This document shows, one piece after another, positions 7,722 to 14,002 of a stretch of 14,002 nt of DNA. Within the stretch, counting starts at the first letter, position 1, and each line of letters starts with the position of its first letter. This stretch comes from JAGXOF01 sp046545575. Lineage in GTDB: Bacteria > Chloroflexota > Dehalococcoidia > SZUA-161 > SpSt-899. A program made the translations under genes and the position numbers. Where the stretch lies: assembly GCA_046545575.1 (NCBI GenBank), contig JBKGZM010000050.1:1-14002 (forward strand), given 5' to 3'. Below the pieces are notes generated by a model, which worked only from the letters and a program-made list of their open reading frames with translations, had not been told where the DNA came from and ran no database searches.

Positions 7722-7751
7722 TTGACTTGTCTACCAGAAGAGATGTAAAAT
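7722..7751 (+). promoter_or_regulatory. Candidate sigma-70 promoter of the five-gene accessory operon
   Basis: TTGACT (7722-7727), an 18-nt spacer and TAAAAT (7746-7751) match the sigma-70 boxes at 5/6 each. A second TTGACT lies 30 bp upstream at 7692 without a good -10. Transcription would begin near 7758, giving a leader of about 139 nt before the ATG at 7897. The leader contains an 8-codon minigene (7768-7794). The 7532-7896 intergenic region otherwise holds the divergent promoter and repeats listed separately, and no gene. Confidence 0.55.
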
Positions 7752-7896
7752 TACCATAACTAAAAAAATGGAGCGGTTGTGTGAGTCAGTTTGAATAGGT
7801 GGACAGGGATTGATCTCAATGACAACGAGAGAATCGACTGATAAAACTTAAATCTTTCTCCGTAAGTATAAATGTATTTATTCGAATGATATCCAG

Positions 7897-8841
7897 ATGG
7901 ACAACTATATGAAAGGAGATAAGCTAACAGATAAGCAACGCCGGTGGTGTGAGTGGGTCAGGAAGAAAATCGAGTTTTATATATCTACGGATAAGTGGGA
8001 CAGCATTACTATTCCCCAACTTAATGCCTGGATTGCTCATTTTGGGGAAGATGGTGAGAAGTGTGCTTTAGCCCTCCTGAATCATTTCATCTATTACTCA
8101 GCCTTAGACGTACGACGCTTGTGCCGGTATGCACTTACAGAGGTACTCTTCAAAAGTCATATCTTGGAGGCAGACCGCTGTTACGATTTCCGAGGAGAGG
8201 ATAGCATTTTGCAGCAAAGGTTAATTAGAGAAATCGAGCAAAGTTGCATAATACCCATTTTGGAGGAAGGCAATCCAACTGAGAGTGGGAACCAAATCGC
8301 TAGGATATACACGACCACAAATCTCGTCGAAGAGGAAAATGTTCTACGCCCAGATCAACTTGAGGGCCTTGTTGAACACGAAAGGTGTAAGCGTATCATC
8401 TTCGTGGATGACTTCATGGGCAGTGGTGACCAACTGGTTCGCTTTTGGAATGAGCCAATGCCACAAGGAAAGACTTCACTATGCGATGTTGCCCAGCAGC
8501 ATCCCGATATGAGTTTTGAGTACATCGCTTTGGTTGGTACAAGTTATGGACTACAAAGAACGAGTAACCGATGCCCTGGTTTGAGGGTCCATTTCGTGGA
8601 AGAGCTGTCTAGTGAATATCAAGTCTTCGGCGAAGATTCAATTTTTTTTAGCAGCGCTGATGAGCAAGAAGAATGTTACAATTACCTGGAAAGCCTTTGC
8701 TATAATAAGGGTATCCATTTGCAGGGTTATCATGATTTGGACTTCGCCTTGGCTTTTAATCACGGGACTCCAGACTGCTCACTTCCAGTCTTTTGGGAGA
8801 AAAGCGAATGTTGGGATCCGCTTTTTAAACGACGAATGTGA
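7897..8841 (+). CDS. Phosphoribosyltransferase-fold protein of conflict-system type (predicted effector)
   Basis: A 314-residue cytosolic protein. Residues about 165-180 read KRIIFVDDFMGSGDQL, a hydrophobic strand followed by a D171-D172 pair and a GSG turn, which is the PRPP-binding loop of type I phosphoribosyltransferases. Upstream is a helical N-terminal region (about 10-90: KQRRWCEWVRKKIEFY, LALLNHFIYYSALDVRRLC). The C-terminus has GTPDCSLPVFW (290-300), resembling the N-x-L-P-h-F-W ending of PRTase-like proteins that accompany ATPases in predicted immune operons. A salvage role on a free nucleobase is less likely because of the N-terminal extension and the neighbours. Actual substrate and reaction are unknown. 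The start is ATG 7897, with a second ATG at 7909; neither has a strong ribosome site. The gene is first in the accessory operon, and the next gene starts 9 nt after its stop. Confidence 0.72.
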   Translation: MDNYMKGDKLTDKQRRWCEWVRKKIEFYISTDKWDSITIPQLNAWIAHFGEDGEKCALALLNHFIYYSALDVRRLCRYALTEVLFKSHILEADRCYDFRGEDSILQQRLIREIEQSCIIPILEEGNPTESGNQIARIYTTTNLVEEENVLRPDQLEGLVEHERCKRIIFVDDFMGSGDQLVRFWNEPMPQGKTSLCDVAQQHPDMSFEYIALVGTSYGLQRTSNRCPGLRVHFVEELSSEYQVFGEDSIFFSSADEQEECYNYLESLCYNKGIHLQGYHDLDFALAFNHGTPDCSLPVFWEKSECWDPLFKRRM

Positions 8842-8846
8842 GGGAG
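8841..8846 (+). promoter_or_regulatory. Ribosome-binding site selecting the GTG start of the ATPase
   Basis: AGGGAG begins on the last base of the PRTase stop codon and lies 4 nt before GTG 8851. It supports the non-ATG start and shows that the two genes are translated from one message. Confidence 0.65.
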
Positions 8847-8850
8847 AATA

Positions 8851-10821
8851 GTGAAGGGACAGGATTTCTATAACCCTTTTTCGACAAACAGGGCTGAACA
8901 TTTGGGGGAAGATCTGTACCGTTACTTTGCCGGGGCAAACATATTAGGAAATATGCTGTCACCTAAATCCCTTGTGTTAGTGGGTGGCAGAGGTTCTGGG
9001 AAAACTATGTTTTTCATATATAACTCGTATCAATCGAAGAAGCGAGAGCATTATGACGAAAACGAAAATAGATCACATATTCTAGAGCAAGAATCAGTCT
9101 TGGGCATCTACTTGAAGGCAGAACCCGACCTCGTGACTGGATTTTGCAGGAAAGGTCGAGACGAGGAATGGTGGCTTGGCCTTTTCGGCCATTATTTGAA
9201 TGTCAGAGTATGTAGTGCAATGTGTGCGGTAGCTGTTGACTTGAAACAGTCAGATCTTGTTCAGTTTGATAACGAAGCGAATATTTGTGTTACTATCGCC
9301 AGGAATTTTGGTTTTAGGGATGTAGAGGTTAATACATTTGAAGCACTACAACAACAATTGGAATCATCAGAGGATGAAGTATTACTATACATCAACAATA
9401 TTGATAGGGTATTTGAGCCGATAAAGTCTCATCCATCTAGGGGCATGCGTCAATTTGCACAAAGGCTGGCTACAGATATTGGACATAATTTAGCTTTTCA
9501 CGTGTTCATAGACGAGTTCGAGAACCTCGAGTCCTATCAACAAGGCCTAGTCAATTCTTTTATTAAAAACCCAGATCAATATCTTGTGTTTGACATAGGG
9601 GTTAAGAAGAACGGATTTAAGACGTATAACACACTAGTCGGGACTGAACAGATCAGTCCTTGGAATGATTATTATCCCTTTGACATCGAAGAGGAAATTG
9701 GCAACAAGGATAGTTATGATTCCTTTATTAAAGAGATATGCCTTAAGCGACTACGCACTGTTCCGGAATTGCAAAGCTGTACGGATGGTGATGCACGACT
9801 ATCTATAGACTATTACCTTGGTTCATATGACCTCAGAAAAGAAGTTCAAATGGTCGTATCTGGTAATCGCCCCCCGCCTTACTTGAAGGATCTAAAAGAG
9901 CTGCTCCAGAAGGTGGGAGATGAAAAAAGGCGTCAGGATCTGTTCGATGCGTTCACTAACGATCCTGATCCTGTAATAAATCGTATGAATCTTGTGCTGC
10001 TGTTACAGAGGAAAAACCCAGATTACATATTGTCTGAACTGGAGAAATTCAGGGAAGGTCAGCGTTCCAAATATAAAGATTGGCTGCACAACTATGGGGT
10101 AGGCACAGTTTTCTTACTTTGCAAAGATTACAGGCAAAGAAAAAGGTACTTTGGTTACGACACATATTTACAACTATCGTCGGGGATACCACGATACTTC
10201 ATTCAACTCTGTTTTTATGCCTTTGACTACGCCCACAGGTCTGATAATTTTGTATTTGGAAGTGAAGATAGAGTGTCAATCGATTCGCAAGACAGAGCAG
10301 CCTACCACTTAAGTGTCAACAAGGTCGATGAGATTGACTCCTATCCCCCTGTTGGCCGCAGGCTTAAGAGGCTCACTCTCTTGTTAGGACGAATATTTGA
10401 ACAATTGCATAAAAGACCAAGAATAAGTGAGCCTGAGAGCAACCATTTTTGGACAAACTACGATTCAATTGCTGATGAATCAAAGGAGATTTTGGACTCC
10501 GGAGTAATGTGGGCAGTATTCCAAGCTAGACCTTTAACCAAAATCAAGTCGGACAGACAGGCACGAGGTTCCGAGTACCACCTTAATCACATATATGCCC
10601 CCTATTTTCAGATATCCTACCGACGTAAGCGCAGGCTTGACATAGCAGCCGAGGACTTTGACAAACTCGTTGATGGCAATGATCAAGCTTCCGCACAAGT
10701 AGCACAAAAGCTAATAGGCAAGATCAAATTGGACACATTATCAGATCTTCTGGAGTGGGAAGATTTGCAGCCATACCAGATGAACCTGTGGAGTCTTAAT
10801 GAAGATCAGCAGGACATATGA
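8851..10821 (+). CDS. ORC/CDC6-like AAA-type P-loop ATPase
   Basis: A 656-residue ATPase. The N-terminus has the NPFSTNRAEHL...YRYF lead-in (8-26) followed by the Walker A motif GGRGSGKT (45-52, K51). Walker B is AFHVFIDEFENL (215-226, D221/E222), with a sensor-like strand at about 246-264 (FDIGVKKNGFKTYNTLVGT). The ATPase core occupies roughly 35-300; the remaining ~350 residues are alpha-rich and of unknown fold, a likely target-sensing part. The layout matches proteins commonly labelled ORC-CDC6-family ATPases in defence islands, which act as NTP-driven switches or loaders. The start is GTG at 8851 with AGGGAG 4 nt upstream, directly after the PRTase stop (8839-8841). Its 3' end overlaps the next gene by 23 nt. 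No nuclease or protease motif is seen in the C-terminal half. Confidence 0.78.
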   Translation: MKGQDFYNPFSTNRAEHLGEDLYRYFAGANILGNMLSPKSLVLVGGRGSGKTMFFIYNSYQSKKREHYDENENRSHILEQESVLGIYLKAEPDLVTGFCRKGRDEEWWLGLFGHYLNVRVCSAMCAVAVDLKQSDLVQFDNEANICVTIARNFGFRDVEVNTFEALQQQLESSEDEVLLYINNIDRVFEPIKSHPSRGMRQFAQRLATDIGHNLAFHVFIDEFENLESYQQGLVNSFIKNPDQYLVFDIGVKKNGFKTYNTLVGTEQISPWNDYYPFDIEEEIGNKDSYDSFIKEICLKRLRTVPELQSCTDGDARLSIDYYLGSYDLRKEVQMVVSGNRPPPYLKDLKELLQKVGDEKRRQDLFDAFTNDPDPVINRMNLVLLLQRKNPDYILSELEKFREGQRSKYKDWLHNYGVGTVFLLCKDYRQRKRYFGYDTYLQLSSGIPRYFIQLCFYAFDYAHRSDNFVFGSEDRVSIDSQDRAAYHLSVNKVDEIDSYPPVGRRLKRLTLLLGRIFEQLHKRPRISEPESNHFWTNYDSIADESKEILDSGVMWAVFQARPLTKIKSDRQARGSEYHLNHIYAPYFQISYRRKRRLDIAAEDFDKLVDGNDQASAQVAQKLIGKIKLDTLSDLLEWEDLQPYQMNLWSLNEDQQDI

Positions 10822-11785
10822 TGCAGGAATCTTAGACCAAGATTTCTTTCAGGCCATCGATGTATTTATCTTCGGAACTGTGACCGATGAACAGCGAAAC
10901 CGCCGTTTTTCTGCGCTGTGGGGAGAAGGTCACAAGCCAGCCAGCTATCATTTGGACTATGATCTGGACACTGAAGGATATTCACTCATACCAACCTCCT
11001 TAGGCGAAGTCCCTGCAAAAAGCAATATGCAACATTCGAAACGAGATATAACTAGTGATCTTAGGAAGCATCTGGCTTCAATTGGGGTGAATGGAAAGAA
11101 CCTTCTCATTGACATAACTGGCTTATCTGAACCAGTCATTTTCTTTATGCTTAAGCTTGTCTGCGAAGATGTGAAACCTGCTCATCTATTCTTGGCTTAC
11201 ACCGAACCTTACCGCTATAAAGCAAAACCTTTGCCGTCCTCTGAGGATGTTTTCGAGCTTACAGAGAGACTTATCGGGTTGAAAGCTTTGCCAGGTTTCA
11301 TGCGTAGAACAATCCCTAGTCGAAAGCCTATCATCACTTTGCTGATTGGCTTTGAGGGCAAGCGTGCCAAATATGTTTGTGACACTATGGAAATTGCTGC
11401 AGAGAATATACGGGTAATCTTTGGTTTCCCGGGGTTTCGCCCAGGTTGGCAGTATCTGGCTTATGGAAGCAATCAGTCCATGTTTGAACACTTCCAAGCA
11501 CATCGGTTCATGTGCCCTGCGTCAGCGAATAACCCGTTTGAGGCTTACTCTACCCTAGAGGAAATCCTCGGCAACCAAATGCAAATAGGGATTGACTCAG
11601 AAATGATGATAGCCCCAGTGGGTACCAAGCCCCATGCAGTTGGTGCAGCAATGTTCGTGCTTCACCATTGGGAAACAACTAGGCTGATTTATGATTTCCC
11701 TGTCAAAGCTCGGCAATACCGCAGCGAGGGGTACGGACGAACTTTAATATATAACTTATCAGAGTTCACAAATTTGAGTGAATAA
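10799..11785 (+). CDS. Unrecognised 328-aa protein, Rossmann-like segments and GTKPH loop
   Basis: No family is recognised with confidence. Visible are three beta-strand/loop/helix units: NLLIDITGLSEPVIFFMLKL (101-120), PIITLLIGFEGKRAKYV (177-193) and MMIAPVGTKPHAVGAAMFVL (269-288). The arrangement, with a DxTG-S loop early and a GTKP-h loop late, is reminiscent of nucleotide-sensing Rossmannoid domains such as CARF, where a GGTKxM loop binds ligand; this likeness is by eye only. No membrane segment, HTH or nuclease motif is seen. The start ATG 10799 lies inside the 3' end of the ATPase gene (23-nt overlap), with GGAG at 10790-10793, 5 nt upstream, so coupling is strong. The C-terminus overlaps the start region of the methyltransferase gene. 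The co-translated position suggests a partner of the ATPase: a sensor, or an enzyme making or reading a small molecule. Confidence 0.6.
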   Translation: MKISRTYDAGILDQDFFQAIDVFIFGTVTDEQRNRRFSALWGEGHKPASYHLDYDLDTEGYSLIPTSLGEVPAKSNMQHSKRDITSDLRKHLASIGVNGKNLLIDITGLSEPVIFFMLKLVCEDVKPAHLFLAYTEPYRYKAKPLPSSEDVFELTERLIGLKALPGFMRRTIPSRKPIITLLIGFEGKRAKYVCDTMEIAAENIRVIFGFPGFRPGWQYLAYGSNQSMFEHFQAHRFMCPASANNPFEAYSTLEEILGNQMQIGIDSEMMIAPVGTKPHAVGAAMFVLHHWETTRLIYDFPVKARQYRSEGYGRTLIYNLSEFTNLSE

Positions 11786-13322
11786 CATGGTGCCTGAGTT
11801 AGGTTTTTCAAGAATCGAAAGTGATCGTATCCCCAACCGAATTCCCGAGTTGGCACAATACTTTACGCCGAGTTGGGTTTGTAGACTTATGGTTGATCAT
11901 TTGTCTGATATAAATCCCCATATTGTAGCTGATATAGCAGTGGGAAAAGGTGAATTGCTCTGGCATGCAAAAAGGAAATGGAAACATTGCCAGGTATTTG
12001 GATTTGACATAGACAAGAATCTGGCTGAGCACTGCAAGGAAAGATTTGGTAGTGGTGGCTATTTCTCTTCCGCCGATACTTTAAAAAAGCCATCATATGA
12101 TATGATTGCAATTATGCACCCCGGTCATTCAGGGGGTGCCGACCTTGTATTAAGTAACCCTCCTTTCGGCGTAATTCAGTTGGAAAATGTTGACGGTGAG
12201 TTGGCCGAGTTGCTGCGTCGCCATAAGCTTGCAACAGTCGGTAATGGTAAGAAGGAGAATGTTAGAGCTGAAACAGCTTTTTTCGTTAAGAATTTGCAGA
12301 TACTTGACAATGGAGGGAGCTTAGCGATACTCTTACCGGAAAGTGTTTTGTCCGGAGCGAAGACGGAGAATTTTCGTCGTTTCGTCCTTCAGTCTACACA
12401 CGTTAATTACGTGCTGATGCTCCCAGTCAAGTCTTTTGATTCCAATGAAGCAAGGATTTGCGTCTTGGTTGTTCAGAAGAATCGTCAAAGGAAAGAAAGA
12501 AAGGCTGATACAACTATTGGTATCAAAAGCAGTAAACGAGGGAGAATTGTCCGAGAGACTATCAATCAAAATCAGCTTCTTAAAAGGATGGACCCCAAGT
12601 TCCATTTGTCGTGGAATCATTTTGATGGTACAAATACGCGATTTATGCCACTTGCACACTACGTGTCCGCTTGCCGAAGAGGGCATGGATTCTACAACGA
12701 GGAAAAGAAACTTATCACAAAAGAGGCGGGACGTGCATATCTACATAGCGTAGATATTGACCCATACGTCCTCCGAGAGTTGCATAAACTCCGAACGGTT
12801 CCGGAGTCAGTAGCTGAGAGAAGCCTTAATGCATGGGTGCGAAACGAAGACATATTGCTAGTGAGGGTTGGGAAAGGCTGCGCTGGCCGGTGTGGGATTG
12901 CATTAGGTCTTGATAAGGGCGGCTTTGCCAGCGACTGTTTGTATGTTATCAGATCTAAGTCAATAAATCCATATTATCTCTGTTTATTCCTTAACTCTTC
13001 GTTTGCGAAGAAGTACCTAGACGCTTGCAAACGAGGAGTGTCTAGCCAGTACATCACTAAAGATGATTTGCTGAATTTGCCAATCTTTGTCCCAGATGTG
13101 AAAACTGTTAGGACCCTAGCAAATACCTTTGCAGAAACTGTTCATACCCCAATTTGTAGTGAGAATCCAAAGGCTTTTTCCAGGATTATGAAGCGACTTA
13201 TACGGAGAATAGACATATTGACCGATAATACTTTGCTAGATGAGTCTAAAATAGATCTCGGATATGCAGATGAAAGCGCTGAAAGTACAACTTCTTCGCA
13301 CAACGGCAATGGTTCCGAGTAA
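11778..13322 (+). CDS. N6-adenine DNA methyltransferase fused to a target-recognition domain
   Basis: A 514-residue gamma-type DNA methyltransferase. Residues 28-39 (QYFTPSWVCRLM) match motif X. Motif I is ADIAVGKGELL (51-61), a variant of D-P-x-x-G-x-G. Motif IV is SNPPFG (126-131), the N-P-P-F catalytic tetrapeptide for adenine N6. AETAFFVKNLQILDNGGSLAILLPESVLSG (164-193) is the HsdM-like core continuation. From about 290 it becomes HsdS-like: an NEDILLVRVGKGCAGRCG segment (356-373), then YLCLFLNSSF and YITKDDLLNLPIFVP (425-439), typical of one target-recognition domain plus its conserved helix. It thus resembles a single-chain M.S protein. No restriction subunit is adjacent. The start is GTG 11778 (8-nt overlap with the previous gene) or ATG 11787, which directly follows that gene's stop. 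The Ser/Thr/Asn-rich tail overlaps the dUTPase gene. Confidence 0.85.
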   Translation: MNNMVPELGFSRIESDRIPNRIPELAQYFTPSWVCRLMVDHLSDINPHIVADIAVGKGELLWHAKRKWKHCQVFGFDIDKNLAEHCKERFGSGGYFSSADTLKKPSYDMIAIMHPGHSGGADLVLSNPPFGVIQLENVDGELAELLRRHKLATVGNGKKENVRAETAFFVKNLQILDNGGSLAILLPESVLSGAKTENFRRFVLQSTHVNYVLMLPVKSFDSNEARICVLVVQKNRQRKERKADTTIGIKSSKRGRIVRETINQNQLLKRMDPKFHLSWNHFDGTNTRFMPLAHYVSACRRGHGFYNEEKKLITKEAGRAYLHSVDIDPYVLRELHKLRTVPESVAERSLNAWVRNEDILLVRVGKGCAGRCGIALGLDKGGFASDCLYVIRSKSINPYYLCLFLNSSFAKKYLDACKRGVSSQYITKDDLLNLPIFVPDVKTVRTLANTFAETVHTPICSENPKAFSRIMKRLIRRIDILTDNTLLDESKIDLGYADESAESTTSSHNGNGSE

Positions 13323-13725
13323 GGGAACCAAAGAAAGTGCTGGCTTTGACTTGTATGCGGCAGAACAAGTGGAAGTACCACCGACAAAATATTATTCTGA
13401 AGGCCGTGCGGAGATAGGTAGAGCTCTGGTGCCGATAGGAATACGATTACAATTACCTAAAGGGACTGTTGGAAGGATAGCATCACGCTCAGGCCTCTCA
13501 ATTAAGTCAAATGTAGAAGTCGGGGCTGGCTGGATTGACCGTGACTATAGAGGCGAAATAAACGTGGAACTTAAGAATTTCAGTTCTGAAGTCTATACAG
13601 TTTATCCTAGAGATCGGGTCGCACAATTGATAGTACTTCCTCTCGCGAAAGTTGAATTAATACTGGTTTCTGAGTTGAACCAAACAGTAAGGGGCTGGTC
13701 GGGATTTGGATCAACAGGGGATTAG
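13264..13725 (+). CDS. dut: dUTP diphosphatase (dUTPase, trimeric type)
   Basis: A 153-residue dUTPase that hydrolyses dUTP to dUMP and pyrophosphate. All five family motifs are present: AGFDLYAA (26-33), RIASRSGLS (71-79), GWIDRDYRGE (89-98, catalytic D92), DRVAQLIV (117-124) and RGWSGFGSTG (143-152). Motif 3 has Trp90 where Val is usual in GVID, and motif 5 has Trp145. Length is normal, with a somewhat longer loop at about 39-55 (PPTKYYSEGRAEIGRAL). The start ATG 13264 (or 13270) lies 59 nt inside the methyltransferase gene and lacks a clear ribosome site, but the first beta strand (LKVQLL) needs this upstream start. Being last in the operon and overlapping it suggests a role with the cassette rather than only housekeeping, though a plain dut gene picked up by the island is possible. 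Confidence 0.9.
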   Translation: MQMKALKVQLLRTTAMVPSKGTKESAGFDLYAAEQVEVPPTKYYSEGRAEIGRALVPIGIRLQLPKGTVGRIASRSGLSIKSNVEVGAGWIDRDYRGEINVELKNFSSEVYTVYPRDRVAQLIVLPLAKVELILVSELNQTVRGWSGFGSTGD

Positions 13726-13748
13726 CTCTACTTCGCCATAATCTACGA

Positions 13749-13777
13749 CTGGATTCCGGCTTTCGCCGGAATGACGG
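13749..13777. repeat. REP-like palindromic intergenic element
   Basis: ATTCCGGC (13753-13760) and GCCGGAAT (13765-13772) form a perfect 8-bp stem around a TTTC loop, flanked by CTGG and GACGG. This ATTCC(N)nGGAAT type is a familiar dispersed repeat of many bacterial genomes (similar in form to Neisseria dRS3), and its minus-strand translation gives the well-known spurious SFRRKPES peptide. It lies between the convergent dUTPase and CbiX-like genes and may also act as a bidirectional transcript-end hairpin, although there is no T-run. Confidence 0.7.
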
Positions 13778-13794
13778 ATAAGCCTCCTGGGGCA

Positions 13795-14002
13795 TCAGGC
13801 AAACCGCGAGATATGCTCGGACAAGAACCGGGCTACCTGGGTGGTGTCAAAGGGCCATGCGTAGGTTATCTCTATCTGCGGATTGTACTTGCTGAACTCG
13901 TCGATCCTGGCAGGGATGTCCTTTTCGGCGTGCTCGCCGCCACGTGTCATCATCGTCGTGGCGACGATTATCTTCGTTGCGCCTTTATCCACCGCTGATT
14001 GC
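13795..14002 (-). CDS. Sirohydrochlorin chelatase, CbiX/SirB-like (3' part, truncated by window edge)
   Basis: The C-terminal ~69 residues of a chelatase; the frame is open to the right edge, so the true start is outside. The segment KGATKIIVATTMMTRGGEHAEKDIP contains the CbiX pattern in which a strand ends before GG-x-H-x-x-x-DIP, with the His a metal-insertion ligand. It is followed by EITYAWPFDTTQVARFLSEHI, a classic CbiX C-terminus. Such enzymes insert Co or Fe into sirohydrochlorin, leading to cobalamin or siroheme. Siroheme is the precursor consumed by the Ahb heme pathway whose last two genes lie at 4.6-6.9 kb on the same strand. A GTG at 13990-13992 could be mistaken for a start but lies in mid-domain. 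Metal specificity cannot be decided. Confidence 0.82.
   Translation of the reverse strand, partial: QSAVDKGATKIIVATTMMTRGGEHAEKDIPARIDEFSKYNPQIEITYAWPFDTTQVARFLSEHISRFA

Noticed and set aside
7532..7896. CRISPR array, tRNA or attachment site at the left border of the accessory block
   Set aside because: No regularly spaced repeats, no cloverleaf-like sequence, and no direct repeat shared with the right border at 13.73-13.78 kb was seen by eye.
10799..11785. Calling the 328-aa protein a CARF-domain effector outright
   Set aside because: Only two loops look similar; the order and spacing of strands were not verified, and no effector domain is attached.
13607..13795. 62-residue minus-strand open frame opposite the dUTPase end and the palindrome
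   Set aside because: Its N-terminus (YPSFRRKPESS) is the known spurious translation of an ATTCC/GGAAT-type dispersed repeat.

Overview
The window reads as bacterial chromosome from an anaerobe that uses the alternative siroheme-dependent heme pathway. A lipoprotein TAXI receptor with a Pro/Glu/Ser/Thr-rich stalk, a response regulator with a coiled-coil output and the AhbC/AhbD pair together recall Chloroflexota (Dehalococcoidia-like) or a sulfate-reducer-type lineage. This placement is an inference of low to moderate confidence, because no rRNA or other marker gene is present.

Left and middle (about 0.2-7.6 kb, minus strand, relatively GC-rich). From 7531 downwards runs a tightly packed operon: a MerR-like regulator with an all-helical C-terminal domain, an ahbC-type radical SAM protein, an ahbD-type radical SAM protein, a TAXI-family TRAP receptor lipoprotein, and a fused DctQM-type TRAP permease. 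The first three genes are joined by 4-nt stop/start overlaps and the remaining gaps are 3 and 18 nt. A textbook sigma-70 promoter (TTGACA-17-TATAAT) lies just upstream of the regulator, overlapped by four helically phased TATAA repeats. After a 197-nt gap comes a coiled-coil response regulator on the same strand. A possible gene tail on the plus strand touches the left edge.

Right accessory block (about 7.7-13.75 kb, plus strand, visibly more AT-rich). Five genes run head to tail with overlaps or very short gaps: a phosphoribosyltransferase-fold protein, an ORC/CDC6-like P-loop ATPase, an unrecognised 328-aa protein with a GTKPH loop, an N6-adenine DNA methyltransferase fused to a target-recognition domain, and a dUTPase. 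No nuclease gene is visible. The combination (ATPase switch, nucleotide-chemistry enzymes, DNA modification with built-in specificity, unknown Rossmann-like protein) looks like an anti-phage or other conflict system. This is the most likely undescribed system in the window. A plausible sigma-70 promoter sits about 145 bp upstream of the first gene.

Right edge. After a palindromic intergenic repeat comes the 3' part of a sirohydrochlorin chelatase (CbiX/SirB-like) on the minus strand, running off the window. Siroheme is the substrate that the Ahb pathway consumes, so the AT-rich cassette appears to be lodged inside a tetrapyrrole gene neighbourhood whose genes all point the other way.
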